Assembly: GCF_017876405.1 (NCBI RefSeq)
Contig: NZ_JAGINW010000001.1
Coordinates: 8,569,203-8,633,202 of the forward strand
DNA: 64,000 nucleotides
Direction: 5' to 3'
Source: Kibdelosporangium banguiense
GTDB taxonomy: Bacteria; Actinomycetota; Actinomycetes; Mycobacteriales; Pseudonocardiaceae
Under the pieces are notes generated by a model. The model saw nothing but the letters and a program-made list of their open reading frames with translations. It ran no database searches and was not told where the DNA came from. This document shows, piece after piece, positions 8,161-17,003 of the stretch (within the stretch, counting starts at the first letter, position 1; every line of letters starts with the position of its first letter). Made by a program: the position numbers and the translations under genes.

Positions 8161-9146
8161 GACGTCGCCTGACAAAGAGACTGCATGAGTCAAGTGCCTC
8201 CCAACCGCACCTAAGGGGAACGGGACGCGACTCACCCACAAGTACGGCACCGACCGGTGGGTCTGCTGGAACGCGACCAAACACAAAAATGCGGGGAGGC
8301 GGAACAGCGTGGCGCGAGTTCGCAGGCAACCGCGGCGGGCTGATCGGCCTGGTGGTGCTCGGCCTGTTCGTGCTGACCGCGATCTTCGTCCCGCTGCTGA
8401 TCAGCGATTCCGCGCTGGATGTCACCCGGGCCACCGGCGGACGCCTTGAATCGCCCAGCGGGAACTTCCTGCTCGGCACGGACGAGAACGGCACCTCGAT
8501 CCTCGCGCTGACGTTGTGGGGCACCAGGATGTCGCTGGTCGTCGGCCTGGCCGCGACGCTGCTGTCGGTGCTGATCGGCACCACGGTCGGCATCCTGGCC
8601 GCACACTTCGGCGGCTGGCTGTCGGCGATCCTGTTGCGGTTCACCGACTTCTTCCTGATCATGCCGTCGCTGGTGCTGGCCATCGCGCTCTCGGCGGTGC
8701 TGGAGGGCGGCGCGGGCACGATCATCCTGGCCATCGGCGTGGTGTCGTGGCCGACCAGCGCCCGGCTGGTGCGGGCCCAGACACTGTCGGTGGAGGCCCG
8801 GCCGTACATCGAACGCGCCAAGGCTCTCGGCGGCGGGCACTCGCACGTGATCTTCAAACACGTGCTGCCCTCGGTGCTGCCGCTGGTGTTCGTCAACACG
8901 ACTCTGGCGGTGGGCAGCGCGATCGTGGCCGAGTCGACCCTGCGGTTCCTGGGCCTGGGCGACCCCAACGAGGTCACCTGGGGCACGATCCTGCGCTCGG
9001 CCAGCAACTCCGGCGCGATCACCTACGGCGCCTGGTGGTACCTGCTGCCGCCAGGCATCGCCATCGCCCTGGTCGTGCTGTCCTTCACGTTGGTCGGGCG
9101 CGCGTTGGAGACTGTGCTCAACCCCAAACTCCGGGAGCGCCGATGA
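8157..9146 (+). CDS. Peptide ABC transporter permease (DppC-like)
   Basis: A DppC/OppC-type permease of up to 329 residues. The start is uncertain: TTG 8157 overlaps the previous stop (TTGA), while ATG 8289 would give a shorter cytoplasmic N-terminus of usual form (TAWREFAGNRGG before the first helix). Neither has a good ribosome binding site. About six membrane helices follow, with the EAA loop IERAKALGGG (~220-229) for ATPase contact. Its last codon overlaps the ATPase start by four bases (ATGA at 9143-9146). It forms the heterodimeric channel with the preceding permease. Confidence 0.88.
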   Translation: MRRRLTKRLHESSASQPHLRGTGRDSPTSTAPTGGSAGTRPNTKMRGGGTAWREFAGNRGGLIGLVVLGLFVLTAIFVPLLISDSALDVTRATGGRLESPSGNFLLGTDENGTSILALTLWGTRMSLVVGLAATLLSVLIGTTVGILAAHFGGWLSAILLRFTDFFLIMPSLVLAIALSAVLEGGAGTIILAIGVVSWPTSARLVRAQTLSVEARPYIERAKALGGGHSHVIFKHVLPSVLPLVFVNTTLAVGSAIVAESTLRFLGLGDPNEVTWGTILRSASNSGAITYGAWWYLLPPGIAIALVVLSFTLVGRALETVLNPKLRERR

Positions 9147-10759
9147 CACCAGTGCTGGAATTGCGCGACCTGCGAGTGACCTACGCGGGCGGCCATGAAG
9201 CGGTCCGTGGCGTGGACCTGATCCTGCAGCCGGGGCAGACCCTGGGCCTGGCAGGCGAATCCGGCTGCGGCAAGTCGACGGTGGCGATGTCGGTGCTGCG
9301 GCTGCTGCCCAAGGACGCCGTCATCACCGGCGAGATCCTGCTGGACGGCGAGGACACCCAGGCCATGACCTGGGGCCGGCTGCGGGCGGTGCGCTGGGCC
9401 GGGGCGTCGATCGTGTTCCAGGGCGCCATGCACGCCCTGAACCCGGTGCGGCGCATCGGCCGGCAGATCGCCGAGCCGATCCTGCTGCACTCCACGATCC
9501 CAGCCGAGAAGGTGCCCGCCCGGGTGGCCGAACTGCTGGCGCAGGTGGAACTGCCGGCCGACAAGGCCGACGCGTACCCGCATGAGCTGTCCGGCGGGCA
9601 GAAACAACGCGTGATGATCGCGATGGCGCTGGCGTGTGAGCCGCGGCTGATCATCGCCGACGAGCCGACGACCGCGCTGGACGTGATCGTGCAGGCCCAG
9701 GTGCTGCAGGTCCTCACCCGGCTGGTGACCGACCACGCCATCGGCCTGGTCATGATCAGCCACGACCTGTCGGTGCTCGGCTCTGTCTGTGAACGCCTCG
9801 CGGTCATGTACGAGGGCGAGATCGTCGAGCTGGGCACCGCGGCGACAGTGGTGCGTGAACCACAACACGCGCACACCCAGGCCCTGGCGGCGGCGTTCCC
9901 CACCGTGGGTGACCCGCTTTCGCGCTATGTCCCGGCGACCACGAATCCCGCGGGACTGCCGGAAAGGGTGACTCCATCCGCGGGGGAGCCGTTGCTGCGC
10001 ACCGAATCGCTGCGGGTGGATTTCCGTAAACGCGGTGGTGGCTGGACACACGCGGTGTCGGAGGTGAACCTGGAGGTCGGGCGCGGCGAGATCGTCGCCC
10101 TGGTCGGCCAGTCCGGCTCGGGCAAGACCACCCTCGCGCGGACCGTGCTCGGCCTGCAGGAACCGACCAGCGGCAAGGTGCTGTTCGAGGGCAAGCTCGT
10201 GCCGCGTGGCTCCCGCGCGTTGCGGGACTACCGACGGCAGGTGCAGCTGGTGCTGCAGGACCCGGCCAGTGCGCTGAACCCGCGCCAAAGCGTGTACGAG
10301 GCGATCGCTGAAGGGCTGCGTATCCACCGGCTGCCGGGTGACGAGCATGAGCAGGTGACCGCCGCGCTGGAGGCCGCTGAGTTGCGTCCGGCGGAGCGGT
10401 TCATGCCTGTGCTGCCGCACCAGCTGTCCGGCGGGCAACGGCAGCGCGTGGTGATCGCGGGTGCGCTGGCCCTGCAGCCTCGGCTGCTGGTCGCCGACGA
10501 GCCCGTGGCGTCGCTGGACGCGTCGGTTCGTGGCGAGATCTTGGCGTTGTTGCTGCGCCTGCGGGCCCAGCTCGGCCTGGCCGCGCTGGTGATCACGCAC
10601 GATCTGGGCCTGGCGTGGAACATCGCCGACCGGGTCGCGGTGATGTACCAGGGCGAGCTGGTGGAGGCCGGTCCGGTCGAGCACGTCCTGCTGGAGCCCA
10701 GGCACGCTTACACCAAGTCACTGCTGGCCGCCCTGCCGGAAGCAGCGGCGCTACCCTGA
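9143..10759 (+). CDS. Fused double ATP-binding protein of peptide ABC transporter (DppDF type)
   Basis: A 538-residue protein with two complete ABC ATPase domains in one chain, replacing the separate DppD and DppF subunits of many bacteria. Domain 1: Walker A GESGCGKST (38-46), signature LSGGQKQR (~150), Walker B LIIADEPTTALD. Domain 2: Walker A GQSGSGKTT (~321), signature LSGGQRQR (~428), Walker B LLVADEPVASLD. The start ATG 9143 overlaps the permease stop; the open frame extends far upstream but only as an antisense-like shadow of the permease. Last gene of the transporter operon; it energises import at the inner face of the membrane. Confidence 0.93.
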   Translation: MTPVLELRDLRVTYAGGHEAVRGVDLILQPGQTLGLAGESGCGKSTVAMSVLRLLPKDAVITGEILLDGEDTQAMTWGRLRAVRWAGASIVFQGAMHALNPVRRIGRQIAEPILLHSTIPAEKVPARVAELLAQVELPADKADAYPHELSGGQKQRVMIAMALACEPRLIIADEPTTALDVIVQAQVLQVLTRLVTDHAIGLVMISHDLSVLGSVCERLAVMYEGEIVELGTAATVVREPQHAHTQALAAAFPTVGDPLSRYVPATTNPAGLPERVTPSAGEPLLRTESLRVDFRKRGGGWTHAVSEVNLEVGRGEIVALVGQSGSGKTTLARTVLGLQEPTSGKVLFEGKLVPRGSRALRDYRRQVQLVLQDPASALNPRQSVYEAIAEGLRIHRLPGDEHEQVTAALEAAELRPAERFMPVLPHQLSGGQRQRVVIAGALALQPRLLVADEPVASLDASVRGEILALLLRLRAQLGLAALVITHDLGLAWNIADRVAVMYQGELVEAGPVEHVLLEPRHAYTKSLLAALPEAAALP

Positions 10760-10798
10760 TCGGACTGGCAGGATTAGGCCAGGGAGGAACCATTACCA

Positions 10799-10830
10799 CA
10801 CCCGTGGTGAGGTGACCATTGCCACGGGTG
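10799..10830. repeat. 9-bp inverted repeat after the transporter operon
   Basis: CACCCGTGG (10799-10807) and CCACGGGTG (10822-10830) are exact inverted repeats with a 14-base spacer, lying 40-70 bases past the ATPase stop and ~45 bases before the mannosyltransferase start. It could be a terminator for the transporter operon or an operator for the next gene. Confidence 0.4.
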
Positions 10831-10875
10831 GCCCTGACCGCACGGTCGGAGACGGTGTGTAACCTGCTAGACGCC

Positions 10876-12480
10876 ATGGCCACCACCACTGATCCGGCGC
10901 CGAACCTGGATAAAACCTTGGGTGCTGACTCCGCTGAGAACGACCAGACCACTGAGTCTGGCAAACCCGCGACCACGGGTATGCCGGTGCGAACTATCGT
11001 GCTCGGCACGGTCGGCACCCTGTTGATGCTGCTGACCGCGGTAGGCGCGGCCGGGATCCTGGTGCGTGACCCGATCCTGGGCAACGGCCCGCTGTCGTGG
11101 ATCCGCTACGGCCACGGCAAGATGCTCGCGACCGCGATCCTGTACATCGGCTTCGCGCTGGTCGTGTGGGCCTGGGTGCGGCTTGGGCGGCACGTGCTGG
11201 CCGGGCGGGTCAACGCCCGCGCGGTGCTGACCGCGGCCCTGTGCTGGATGGCCCCGCTGGCGATCAGCCCGCCGGTGTTCACCCGGGACGTGTTCTCCTA
11301 CCTCGGCCAGGGCATGCTGCCCCTGCAGGACATCGACCCGTACGTGTTCGGCCCGGCGAAGCTGGAGAACATGCCGGAGATCTCCCAGAACGTGCACACG
11401 TTCTGGCAGACCACCCCCGCGCCCTACGGGCCGATGTTCATCCTGCTGGCCAAGGGCGTCGTGTCGATCACCGGATCGCACGCGATCTTCGGCGTGATCC
11501 TGATGCGCCTGGCCCTGGCGATCGGCCTCGGCCTGCTGATCTGGGCGCTGCCCGGCCTGGTCAAGCACCTGGGCGGCAAGCTCCCGGTCGCGCTGTGGCT
11601 GGCGGTGGCCAGCCCGATGACCGTGGTGCACCTGTTCGGCGGCCCGCACAACGACATCCTGATGGTCGGCCTGCTCGCCGCGGGCACACTCTGCGTGCTC
11701 AACCGCAAACACGTCCTGGGGATCGTGCTGGTGACCCTGGCGATGGCCGTCAAGGCCTCCGCGGCTGTCGCGTTGCCGTTCCTGGTCTGGGTCTGGGCCA
11801 AGCACCTGTCGTCGACGTTCTGGCGCAACTTCGTCCGGGCGGCGTCGCTGTCGATCGGGATCTTCGCCGCTACGTTCACCGCGGTCACCCTGGCCGCCGG
11901 GGTCAACCTCGGCTGGCTGCCCGCGCTGCGTGCCCCGGCGATGATCGTGAACTGGATGTCCCCGCCGACCGCGGTCGGAGAGTTCGTGCACTGGCTGGTC
12001 GCGCTGGTGTTCAACGTCTCCAAGGACCCGTTCATCTGGGCCACCCGCGGTCTGGGCGCGATCCTGCTGGTCTGGATCTTCGTCAAGCAGTGGTGGGCCG
12101 CCCGCGAAGGCGGGGCGGACGCGGTCAGACGCATGGCGCTGGTGCTGCTCGCGGTCGCGCTGCTGTCCCCGGCGACCCTGCCGTGGTACCTGACCTGGGG
12201 CTTCGTCATCGCCGCCGCACTGCCGTGGTCGGTCAACCGGCTCCCGCTGTTCGTCGGTGTGGCGGTGTTCCTGGTGCTGACGTACTCGCCGGCCGGTGAG
12301 GACCAGCTGTACAACTACCCGTTCATGGCCGCCGCGATACTGGTGTCCATCCTCGCGGCGAAGTCGCTGACCATCATCGACCCGCTGAACATGTTCGGGC
12401 ACAAGAAACCCGCGCTGGTCGACGTCGGCCCGGCGCCCGCCCCGGCGCAAGCGCCGAAGAGGGACCTGGTCGGGGATTGA
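10876..12480 (+). CDS. Polyprenol-phosphomannose-dependent alpha-1,6-mannosyltransferase (MptB-like)
   Basis: A 534-residue polytopic membrane protein of the GT-C fold with roughly 12-13 hydrophobic helices and a polar, threonine-rich cytoplasmic N-terminus (~1-35). Motifs seen in MptB-type enzymes are present: the first-loop acidic motif FTRDVFSYLGQG, the PYGPMFILL stretch and GGPHNDILM. In mycobacteria and corynebacteria MptB extends lipomannan mannose chains using polyprenyl-phosphomannose on the outer face of the membrane; relatives in other actinomycetes have less certain glycan targets. ATG 10876 was chosen; the frame is open back to 10819 without a recognisable start. The next gene begins inside its stop codon (TTGA), suggesting coupling. 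Family call is firm, acceptor is not known. Confidence 0.82.
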   Translation: MATTTDPAPNLDKTLGADSAENDQTTESGKPATTGMPVRTIVLGTVGTLLMLLTAVGAAGILVRDPILGNGPLSWIRYGHGKMLATAILYIGFALVVWAWVRLGRHVLAGRVNARAVLTAALCWMAPLAISPPVFTRDVFSYLGQGMLPLQDIDPYVFGPAKLENMPEISQNVHTFWQTTPAPYGPMFILLAKGVVSITGSHAIFGVILMRLALAIGLGLLIWALPGLVKHLGGKLPVALWLAVASPMTVVHLFGGPHNDILMVGLLAAGTLCVLNRKHVLGIVLVTLAMAVKASAAVALPFLVWVWAKHLSSTFWRNFVRAASLSIGIFAATFTAVTLAAGVNLGWLPALRAPAMIVNWMSPPTAVGEFVHWLVALVFNVSKDPFIWATRGLGAILLVWIFVKQWWAAREGGADAVRRMALVLLAVALLSPATLPWYLTWGFVIAAALPWSVNRLPLFVGVAVFLVLTYSPAGEDQLYNYPFMAAAILVSILAAKSLTIIDPLNMFGHKKPALVDVGPAPAPAQAPKRDLVGD

Positions 12481-13382
12481 CGCTCCTGCTGACCCGGTCG
12501 GACGTCACCACGCTGCTCGACCTCGACCGGGCACTCGAGCTCATCACCACCGGCTTCACCAGTCCCGCCGCCGATGTCCCCGGGCAACGCGTACGCACCG
12601 ATCTGCCAGGGCCTGGCACAGCGACCGCGCTGATCCCCGGCCTGCTGCCGGGGATTCCGGCATTTACGGCGAAGGTCAACGCGAAGTTCCCGCACGCCAC
12701 ACCGGCGTTGCGTGGTGTGATCTGCCTGCACAGCCTGCAGACAGGGGAGTTGCTCGCACTGCTGGACTCCGCCAGCGTCACCGCGTGGCGAACCGGCCTG
12801 GCGGCAGCAGTGGCCACCCACACCCTGGCGCGGCCTGACGCGTCCTCGATCGGGTTCGTCGGCGCGGGCGCCCAGGCCCAGATGACGTGGACCGCGTTGA
12901 GCCACCTGCGACCGTGGACCACCGTCGTGTCCACCGACACCGACCCCGCACGATCGATCGGCGACCCGCTGCCCACCGCCGCCGCGGTCGCCGACACCGC
13001 GGACGTCGTCGTGCTCGCGACCTGGTCACGCGAGCCGATCATCGACACCGGCCGGCCCGGCCAGCACTTCACGACCCTTGGCGCCGACGAACCCGGCAAG
13101 ATCGAACTGTCGCGGCGCCTGCTGGAAACCAGCCGCGTCATCGTCGACGACCCCGTCCTGGTGGCCGCCGCCGGAGCCCTGGGCAATGTCGGCCTCGACG
13201 CCACCGCGGCCGCGGGCACCCTCAGTGACGTGCTGCGTGGCAGTATCCCCGCGCACATCGACGGTGGGGTCAGTGTGTACGCCCCGATCGGTCTGCCGTG
13301 GCAGGACCTGGCCCTGTCGTGGTCCCTCTACCAGCGCGCCCTCGACACCGGCGCCGGCCTGCGGATCGACCTGCTGGCCTGA
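12477..13382 (+). CDS. Ornithine cyclodeaminase / mu-crystallin family protein
   Basis: A 301-residue NAD(P)-binding protein of the ornithine cyclodeaminase, alanine dehydrogenase and mu-crystallin family. The Rossmann motif GFVGAGAQAQ is at ~residues 125-134 and the conserved region GVICLHSLQTGELLALLDS lies just before it. The length is somewhat short of the usual 320-350 residues. The TTG start overlaps the stop of the mannosyltransferase gene, so the two are probably in one transcript although no functional link is evident. Members act on ornithine, alanine, imines or ketimines; the actual substrate cannot be told from sequence. Confidence 0.85.
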   Translation: MTLLLTRSDVTTLLDLDRALELITTGFTSPAADVPGQRVRTDLPGPGTATALIPGLLPGIPAFTAKVNAKFPHATPALRGVICLHSLQTGELLALLDSASVTAWRTGLAAAVATHTLARPDASSIGFVGAGAQAQMTWTALSHLRPWTTVVSTDTDPARSIGDPLPTAAAVADTADVVVLATWSREPIIDTGRPGQHFTTLGADEPGKIELSRRLLETSRVIVDDPVLVAAAGALGNVGLDATAAAGTLSDVLRGSIPAHIDGGVSVYAPIGLPWQDLALSWSLYQRALDTGAGLRIDLLA

Positions 13383-13472
13383 AATCCGGCCAGGCGGTCG
13401 GTACGTGTTCACTGACGGGTGGTGACCAGGCCCGCACACAGGGTTAAAGATCTTGGATGTTAGGTTGCGCCG

Positions 13473-14117
13473 ATGCAGTCCAAGACCCGCATGATCGGCC
13501 GCGACGGGCCGTCGTTCATCGAGGTGGCCCGTCGCGCGCAGATCGTGGAGTGCGCCATCGAGACCATCGCGTCCCTCGGCTACGCCCAGGCGTCGCTCAA
13601 CCAGATCGCCGAGCGGGCCGGGATCTCCAAAAGCGTGATCTCCTACCATTTCGCCGGCAAGGACGAGCTGATCGACCAGGTCCTCGAGGACGTCAGCGCA
13701 GCGGGAGCGGCCCTGATGTGGCCGCGCGTGCAGGCCGAGGAGACCTCCGCGGGCATGCTGCGCGCCTACATCCAGTCCCACATGGACTTCATGCGCACGC
13801 ACCCTCGGCACGTGGCCGCCGTCTCGGAAATCCTGCTGCACAACCGCACCCAGTTCGACGACGGCCAGGCCACGCCCCTGGAGGAACGCCTGCGCGAAGG
13901 TCAGCGCGACGGCGAGTTCCGCGCTTTCTCCCCGCGTGTCATGGCCTGGAGCATCCGTGCCGCCCTCGACGAGGTCGCCCGCCGTTTCGTCGCCAACCCC
14001 GGTCTCGGCCTCGACGACTGCGCCCGCGAACTGACGACACTCTTCGATCTGGCCACGAACCGTTCGGCCGCGGCCGAAACGCAGGTGGCGCATGATAGAT
14101 CCCGTGATTGCCCCTGA
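13473..14117 (+). CDS. TetR-family transcriptional regulator
   Basis: A 214-residue one-component repressor. The TetR helix-turn-helix is at ~residues 20-66 (RAQIVECAIETIASLGY, then ASLNQIAERAGISKSVISYH), with the usual helical ligand-binding domain after it. ATG 13473 follows a 90-base gap that probably holds its promoter, including an AAGATCTT palindrome near 13447-13454. Its 3' end overlaps the next regulator gene by 26 bases, so the two regulators are very likely co-expressed. Ligand and targets unknown. Confidence 0.88.
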   Translation: MQSKTRMIGRDGPSFIEVARRAQIVECAIETIASLGYAQASLNQIAERAGISKSVISYHFAGKDELIDQVLEDVSAAGAALMWPRVQAEETSAGMLRAYIQSHMDFMRTHPRHVAAVSEILLHNRTQFDDGQATPLEERLREGQRDGEFRAFSPRVMAWSIRAALDEVARRFVANPGLGLDDCARELTTLFDLATNRSAAAETQVAHDRSRDCP

Positions 14118-14808
14118 TCTTGCGAAGTTCGCCGCGTTGCTGGCTGACGGCACTCGTGCGAGTTTCTGCGTAAGCCTGCTGGACGGCCGGGCGTGGACGG
14201 CAGGGGAGTTGGCGCGCAGCGCGGGCGTGGCGCCGTCGACGGCGACCGAGCACATCAACCAGCTCATCGCCGGTGGGGTGCTGGCCGAACGGCGGCAGGG
14301 CCGCCACCGGTATGTGCAGCTGGCGGACGCGCGGACCGCTGAACTCATCGAGACTCTCGCCGCGCACGCGCCTTCCGCGCCGAGGCCGACGTCGCTGCGG
14401 TCGGCGACGATCGCCTCAGCGTTGGCCAGTGGCCGCACGTGCTACGACCACCTGGCGGGGCGGCTGGGCGTGCAGGTCACTGCCGCGATGGTTGAGCGGG
14501 GACTGCTGAGTACCGACAACGGTTTGGTCGTCACTGCGATGGGGACGCGGTGGCTGACGGATCTCGGTGTGGATCTCGACGGGTTGCGGCGGGCGCGTCG
14601 GCCGTTCATCCGGGAATGTCTGGATTGGACCGAACGGTTGTCGCATGTGGCCGGTGGGGTCGGAGCCGCTGTGTGCCAGGCGTTCTTCGACGCCGGATGG
14701 ATCACGCGCACCGGTTCCAGCCGAGCGGTCCGCGTCACCGCCACAGGCGAGACAGCCCTGCACAAGCAGCTTGGTATTCCCTTGCCCGCTGCGGAACTGG
14801 CCGGATAA
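14092..14808 (+). CDS. ArsR-like winged-helix transcriptional regulator
   Basis: A 238-residue protein with an ArsR/SmtB-type winged helix at ~residues 8-85: FAALLADGTRASFCVSLLDG leads, then the recognition helix in APSTATEHINQL, and the beta-wing ERRQGRHRYVQL. The second half (~100-238) is helical and larger than in simple metal sensors, with a late second helix-turn-helix-like segment (GSSRAVRVTATGETAL). Metal-binding cysteine pairs are absent. The start is ATG 14092 or GTG 14104, both inside the TetR gene. Two overlapping regulators followed by a SnoaL-like gene suggest a small regulated unit. Confidence 0.78.
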   Translation: MIDPVIAPDLAKFAALLADGTRASFCVSLLDGRAWTAGELARSAGVAPSTATEHINQLIAGGVLAERRQGRHRYVQLADARTAELIETLAAHAPSAPRPTSLRSATIASALASGRTCYDHLAGRLGVQVTAAMVERGLLSTDNGLVVTAMGTRWLTDLGVDLDGLRRARRPFIRECLDWTERLSHVAGGVGAAVCQAFFDAGWITRTGSSRAVRVTATGETALHKQLGIPLPAAELAG

Positions 14809-14847
14809 AGTCAAGCGGGGAGTGTCTCCGTTTACGGGAAGGCCGGC

Positions 14848-15246
14848 ATGCTCACGTCAGACGACCGGACAGCCATCCATGATCTTCTCGCCATGCACGG
14901 TCATCTGTGTGACAGCGGCGAGCTCGACCGGTTCAACGAGGTGTTCACCGACGACGTCACCTATGACATCACCGACTTCGGGCAGGAACCGCTTCATGGA
15001 GTGGCCGCGTGTGCGGCGGCGGGACGTGCGCTGGGTGAGGCGAACCCGGTCGGGCATCACGTCACGAACATAGTGCTCACCGAGCAGGCCGACGGCCATG
15101 TGCACGCCCGGTCGAAAGGCATCGGCATCCGTGCGGACGGTTCGTGCGCGAGCGTGACCTACGAGGACACGGTCGTCCGCGTGGCCGAGGGCTGGCGGAT
15201 CAGCCGCCGGACCATACTGGCCCGGCGGCGTCCGCTTGGACTGTGA
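14848..15246 (+). CDS. SnoaL-like / NTF2-family protein
   Basis: A 132-residue protein with the compact alpha+beta cone fold of the nuclear-transport-factor-2/SnoaL superfamily. Typical features are the N-terminal helix pair (IHDLLAMHGHLCDSGELDRF), the FTDDVTYDI strand, and the C-terminal VTYEDTVVRVAEGWRISRRT strands. Members include polyketide cyclases, ketosteroid isomerase-like enzymes, dehydratases and non-enzymatic binders, so the reaction is not predictable. A GGAAGG ribosome binding site precedes ATG 14848. It sits 39 bases after the winged-helix regulator and may be its partner or target. Confidence 0.8.
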   Translation: MLTSDDRTAIHDLLAMHGHLCDSGELDRFNEVFTDDVTYDITDFGQEPLHGVAACAAAGRALGEANPVGHHVTNIVLTEQADGHVHARSKGIGIRADGSCASVTYEDTVVRVAEGWRISRRTILARRRPLGL

Positions 15247-15249
15247 GGC

Positions 15250-16326
15250 TCAGGCCTCGATGTAGTCCTTGTAGTGCGGGACCCACATGGTGGTCGCGCT
15301 GTCGGTCGGCTTGGCCTGGTATTTGCGCTTCTCTCGCATGTCGTCGAGCTCGTTGCGCATTTGGCTGTAGAGCTCGGTGATGGCCTGGGCGACCTCGTCC
15401 TCGATCTTGCGGGCCTCGCTGACGTACTTGCGGGCGATGTCGGCCAGTGCGTCGGCGTTGCCCAGCTCGAGGTGTTTCTGCCGGCCGTCCTGGGTGGTCT
15501 TCACGGCCTCGCCGATGACCTCGGTCGCCACCAGGCCCATCATCACCGGGGCGGCCGCGCCGCCGGTGATGACCGTGCCGACTGCCGCGACGATTCCGGT
15601 GACCGCGATGGACTTCCAGTCGAAGGTCGCCGGGCTGCTGCCGTCGTCGAACACGTCCTTGCGGCCGAAGCGTTCCATCAGCGCGTTCATCAGTTTGGCG
15701 ATGTCCTCGCCGGCCTTCTTGAAGATCGCGCGGTAGCGCGCGAGGTTCAGGGCCACGATGTACAGCAGGTTCTCGGTGTAGACCGAGTAGGCGATGTAGT
15801 CGTTCTCGTACTCGTGCGCGCCGGTGTCCTCCTTGCCGTACCAGGACTTGCGCATCTGCATCCAGTTCATCCTGGCCGGGTGCAGTTCCGGGTACTTCAC
15901 GTCGGTGACCGGTTCGCCGTTGCCCGCGCCGTCGGTGTCGGCCTTACGGTTCTTGTCGGTGTAGGTGAAGCAGCCCTCGGTGAGCTTCAGGTACGTCGCC
16001 TCGAGCGCTGATTCCTTCACGCCCGCCACCGCCTGTGCGGAGCGGAAGAACTGGCCGAGGTCGCCTGCGAGGTCGCGCAGCACCGATTCCGCCTGGTACT
16101 GGGCGTCGGAGTCGAGTGGCTCGACGCGCTTGGAGAACTCCGAGTCCGTCTCGCCGGTCGCGCTGGGTGAGCGGTCGGCGTAGATCCGGGGCCCGTCGTT
16201 GGAGTTGGGGTCCATCAGGTACTTGATCCACGCGTTGAGCTCGCTCGCGGCCTTCGCCAGCTCCGGGTCGATGTCCGAGCTGATCCCGGAGACCGGGACG
16301 GGGCCGGCGCCTGGGGGAAGTGACAT
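15250..16326 (-). CDS. Large protein of duplicated cassette, copy A (unknown function)
   Basis: A 358-residue protein I cannot assign to a named family. It starts at ATG 16326, one base after the stop of the partner gene; a longer open frame upstream is a shadow of that partner. The N-terminal half is helical with conserved motifs DPELAKAASELNAWIKYL (~20-37), DGPRIY, GQFFRSAQAV and LTEGCFTYT. The centre has HPARMNWMQMRKSWYG and HEYENDYIAYSVYTEN. Residues ~237-262 are hydrophobic and Gly/Ala-rich (TGIVAAVGTVITGG), possibly membrane-inserting. A charged coiled coil follows (~285-335), and the chain ends in PHYKDYIEA. No signal peptide. A diverged copy with the same architecture lies at 17604-18656. 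Role inferred only as possible secreted or membrane-active partner of the small protein. Confidence 0.75.
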   Translation of the reverse strand: MSLPPGAGPVPVSGISSDIDPELAKAASELNAWIKYLMDPNSNDGPRIYADRSPSATGETDSEFSKRVEPLDSDAQYQAESVLRDLAGDLGQFFRSAQAVAGVKESALEATYLKLTEGCFTYTDKNRKADTDGAGNGEPVTDVKYPELHPARMNWMQMRKSWYGKEDTGAHEYENDYIAYSVYTENLLYIVALNLARYRAIFKKAGEDIAKLMNALMERFGRKDVFDDGSSPATFDWKSIAVTGIVAAVGTVITGGAAAPVMMGLVATEVIGEAVKTTQDGRQKHLELGNADALADIARKYVSEARKIEDEVAQAITELYSQMRNELDDMREKRKYQAKPTDSATTMWVPHYKDYIEA

Positions 16327-16327
16327 G

Positions 16328-16729
16328 TCAGTACCCCAGTCCCTGCAAGTGGCTGTCCACGGCCAGGAACCGGTTGGCGATGACGGTCTCCCGGTTCTTG
16401 GCGCCCTGGATGTGGGTCTGCAGCGCGGCCTTGTACTCCTCCAGCGATTCGGCGAGCTCGGTGTGCTCCATGAGCACCTGCCGCAGCTGCCATTCCGTCT
16501 CGTTGAAGAACGAGCTGCTGGCCGTGCGCACGACACCGTTGCCCTCACCGCCGAACCAGCCGCCGCCTTCGTTTTCGTAGGCCTTGGCGACATCGTCGTG
16601 CGCGGTCTTGAAGCCGCCGTCGATCTCCCGGACCCGCTTGATCACCGGGTCGAGGTACCACTCGATCGACTGCTTCATGCCGTCCGGGTCCAGGGCGTAG
16701 TCCGGGTCCTGCTGTGGTTGTTCTCGCAC
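16328..16729 (-). CDS. Small WxG-like protein of duplicated cassette, copy A
   Basis: A 133-residue helical protein without signal peptide, beginning at GTG 16729 behind GAGGTAGGA. It has the layout of WXG100/ESX-like proteins: a long helix, a GGGWFGGEGNG turn at ~55-65, then a second long amphipathic helix (SSSFFNETEWQLRQVLMEH onward). It keeps PDYALDPDGM near the N-terminus, which is also in the second copy at 18659-19063. It is directly upstream of, and translationally linked to, the 358-residue protein. I infer an ESX-like partner or chaperone, but it is longer than a classic WXG100 (about 100 residues) and no secretion machinery is in the window. Confidence 0.72.
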   Translation of the reverse strand: MREQPQQDPDYALDPDGMKQSIEWYLDPVIKRVREIDGGFKTAHDDVAKAYENEGGGWFGGEGNGVVRTASSSFFNETEWQLRQVLMEHTELAESLEEYKAALQTHIQGAKNRETVIANRFLAVDSHLQGLGY

Positions 16730-17003
16730 GGTCCTACCTCACTCGGATGGTTCTGTCCCCCTGTGCTGTCCGCACCAGTGGTCACGACGCCCCAAGGCAG
16801 TCGAACCCGGTCGCCCCCAGCGGCGAACACCATAGTCGACGGCGTGTCGATCTTTCCGGTTCCGTGACCAGCCACAACGTGACGCGGCCCACGTCCTGCC
16901 CCAGCCTCGCCGGCCAAATCGGGCGAACACGGTCGCCGGGGCCGGTCGTCGCCGCGTGTCCGGTCCGCTACGCTCGGCAACGGCTCGGGACGGGGAGGCC
17001 GGC

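Noticed and set aside
5353..8286. A 977-codon minus-strand open frame across the transporter genes
   Set aside because: It is antisense to clear transporter genes, with Arg/His/Gln/Val-rich composition and no motif; a by-product of very high GC.
9789..10049. Possible repeat array within the ATPase gene
   Set aside because: The apparent repeats come from the two homologous ABC domains of one fused protein, not from a CRISPR or tandem array.
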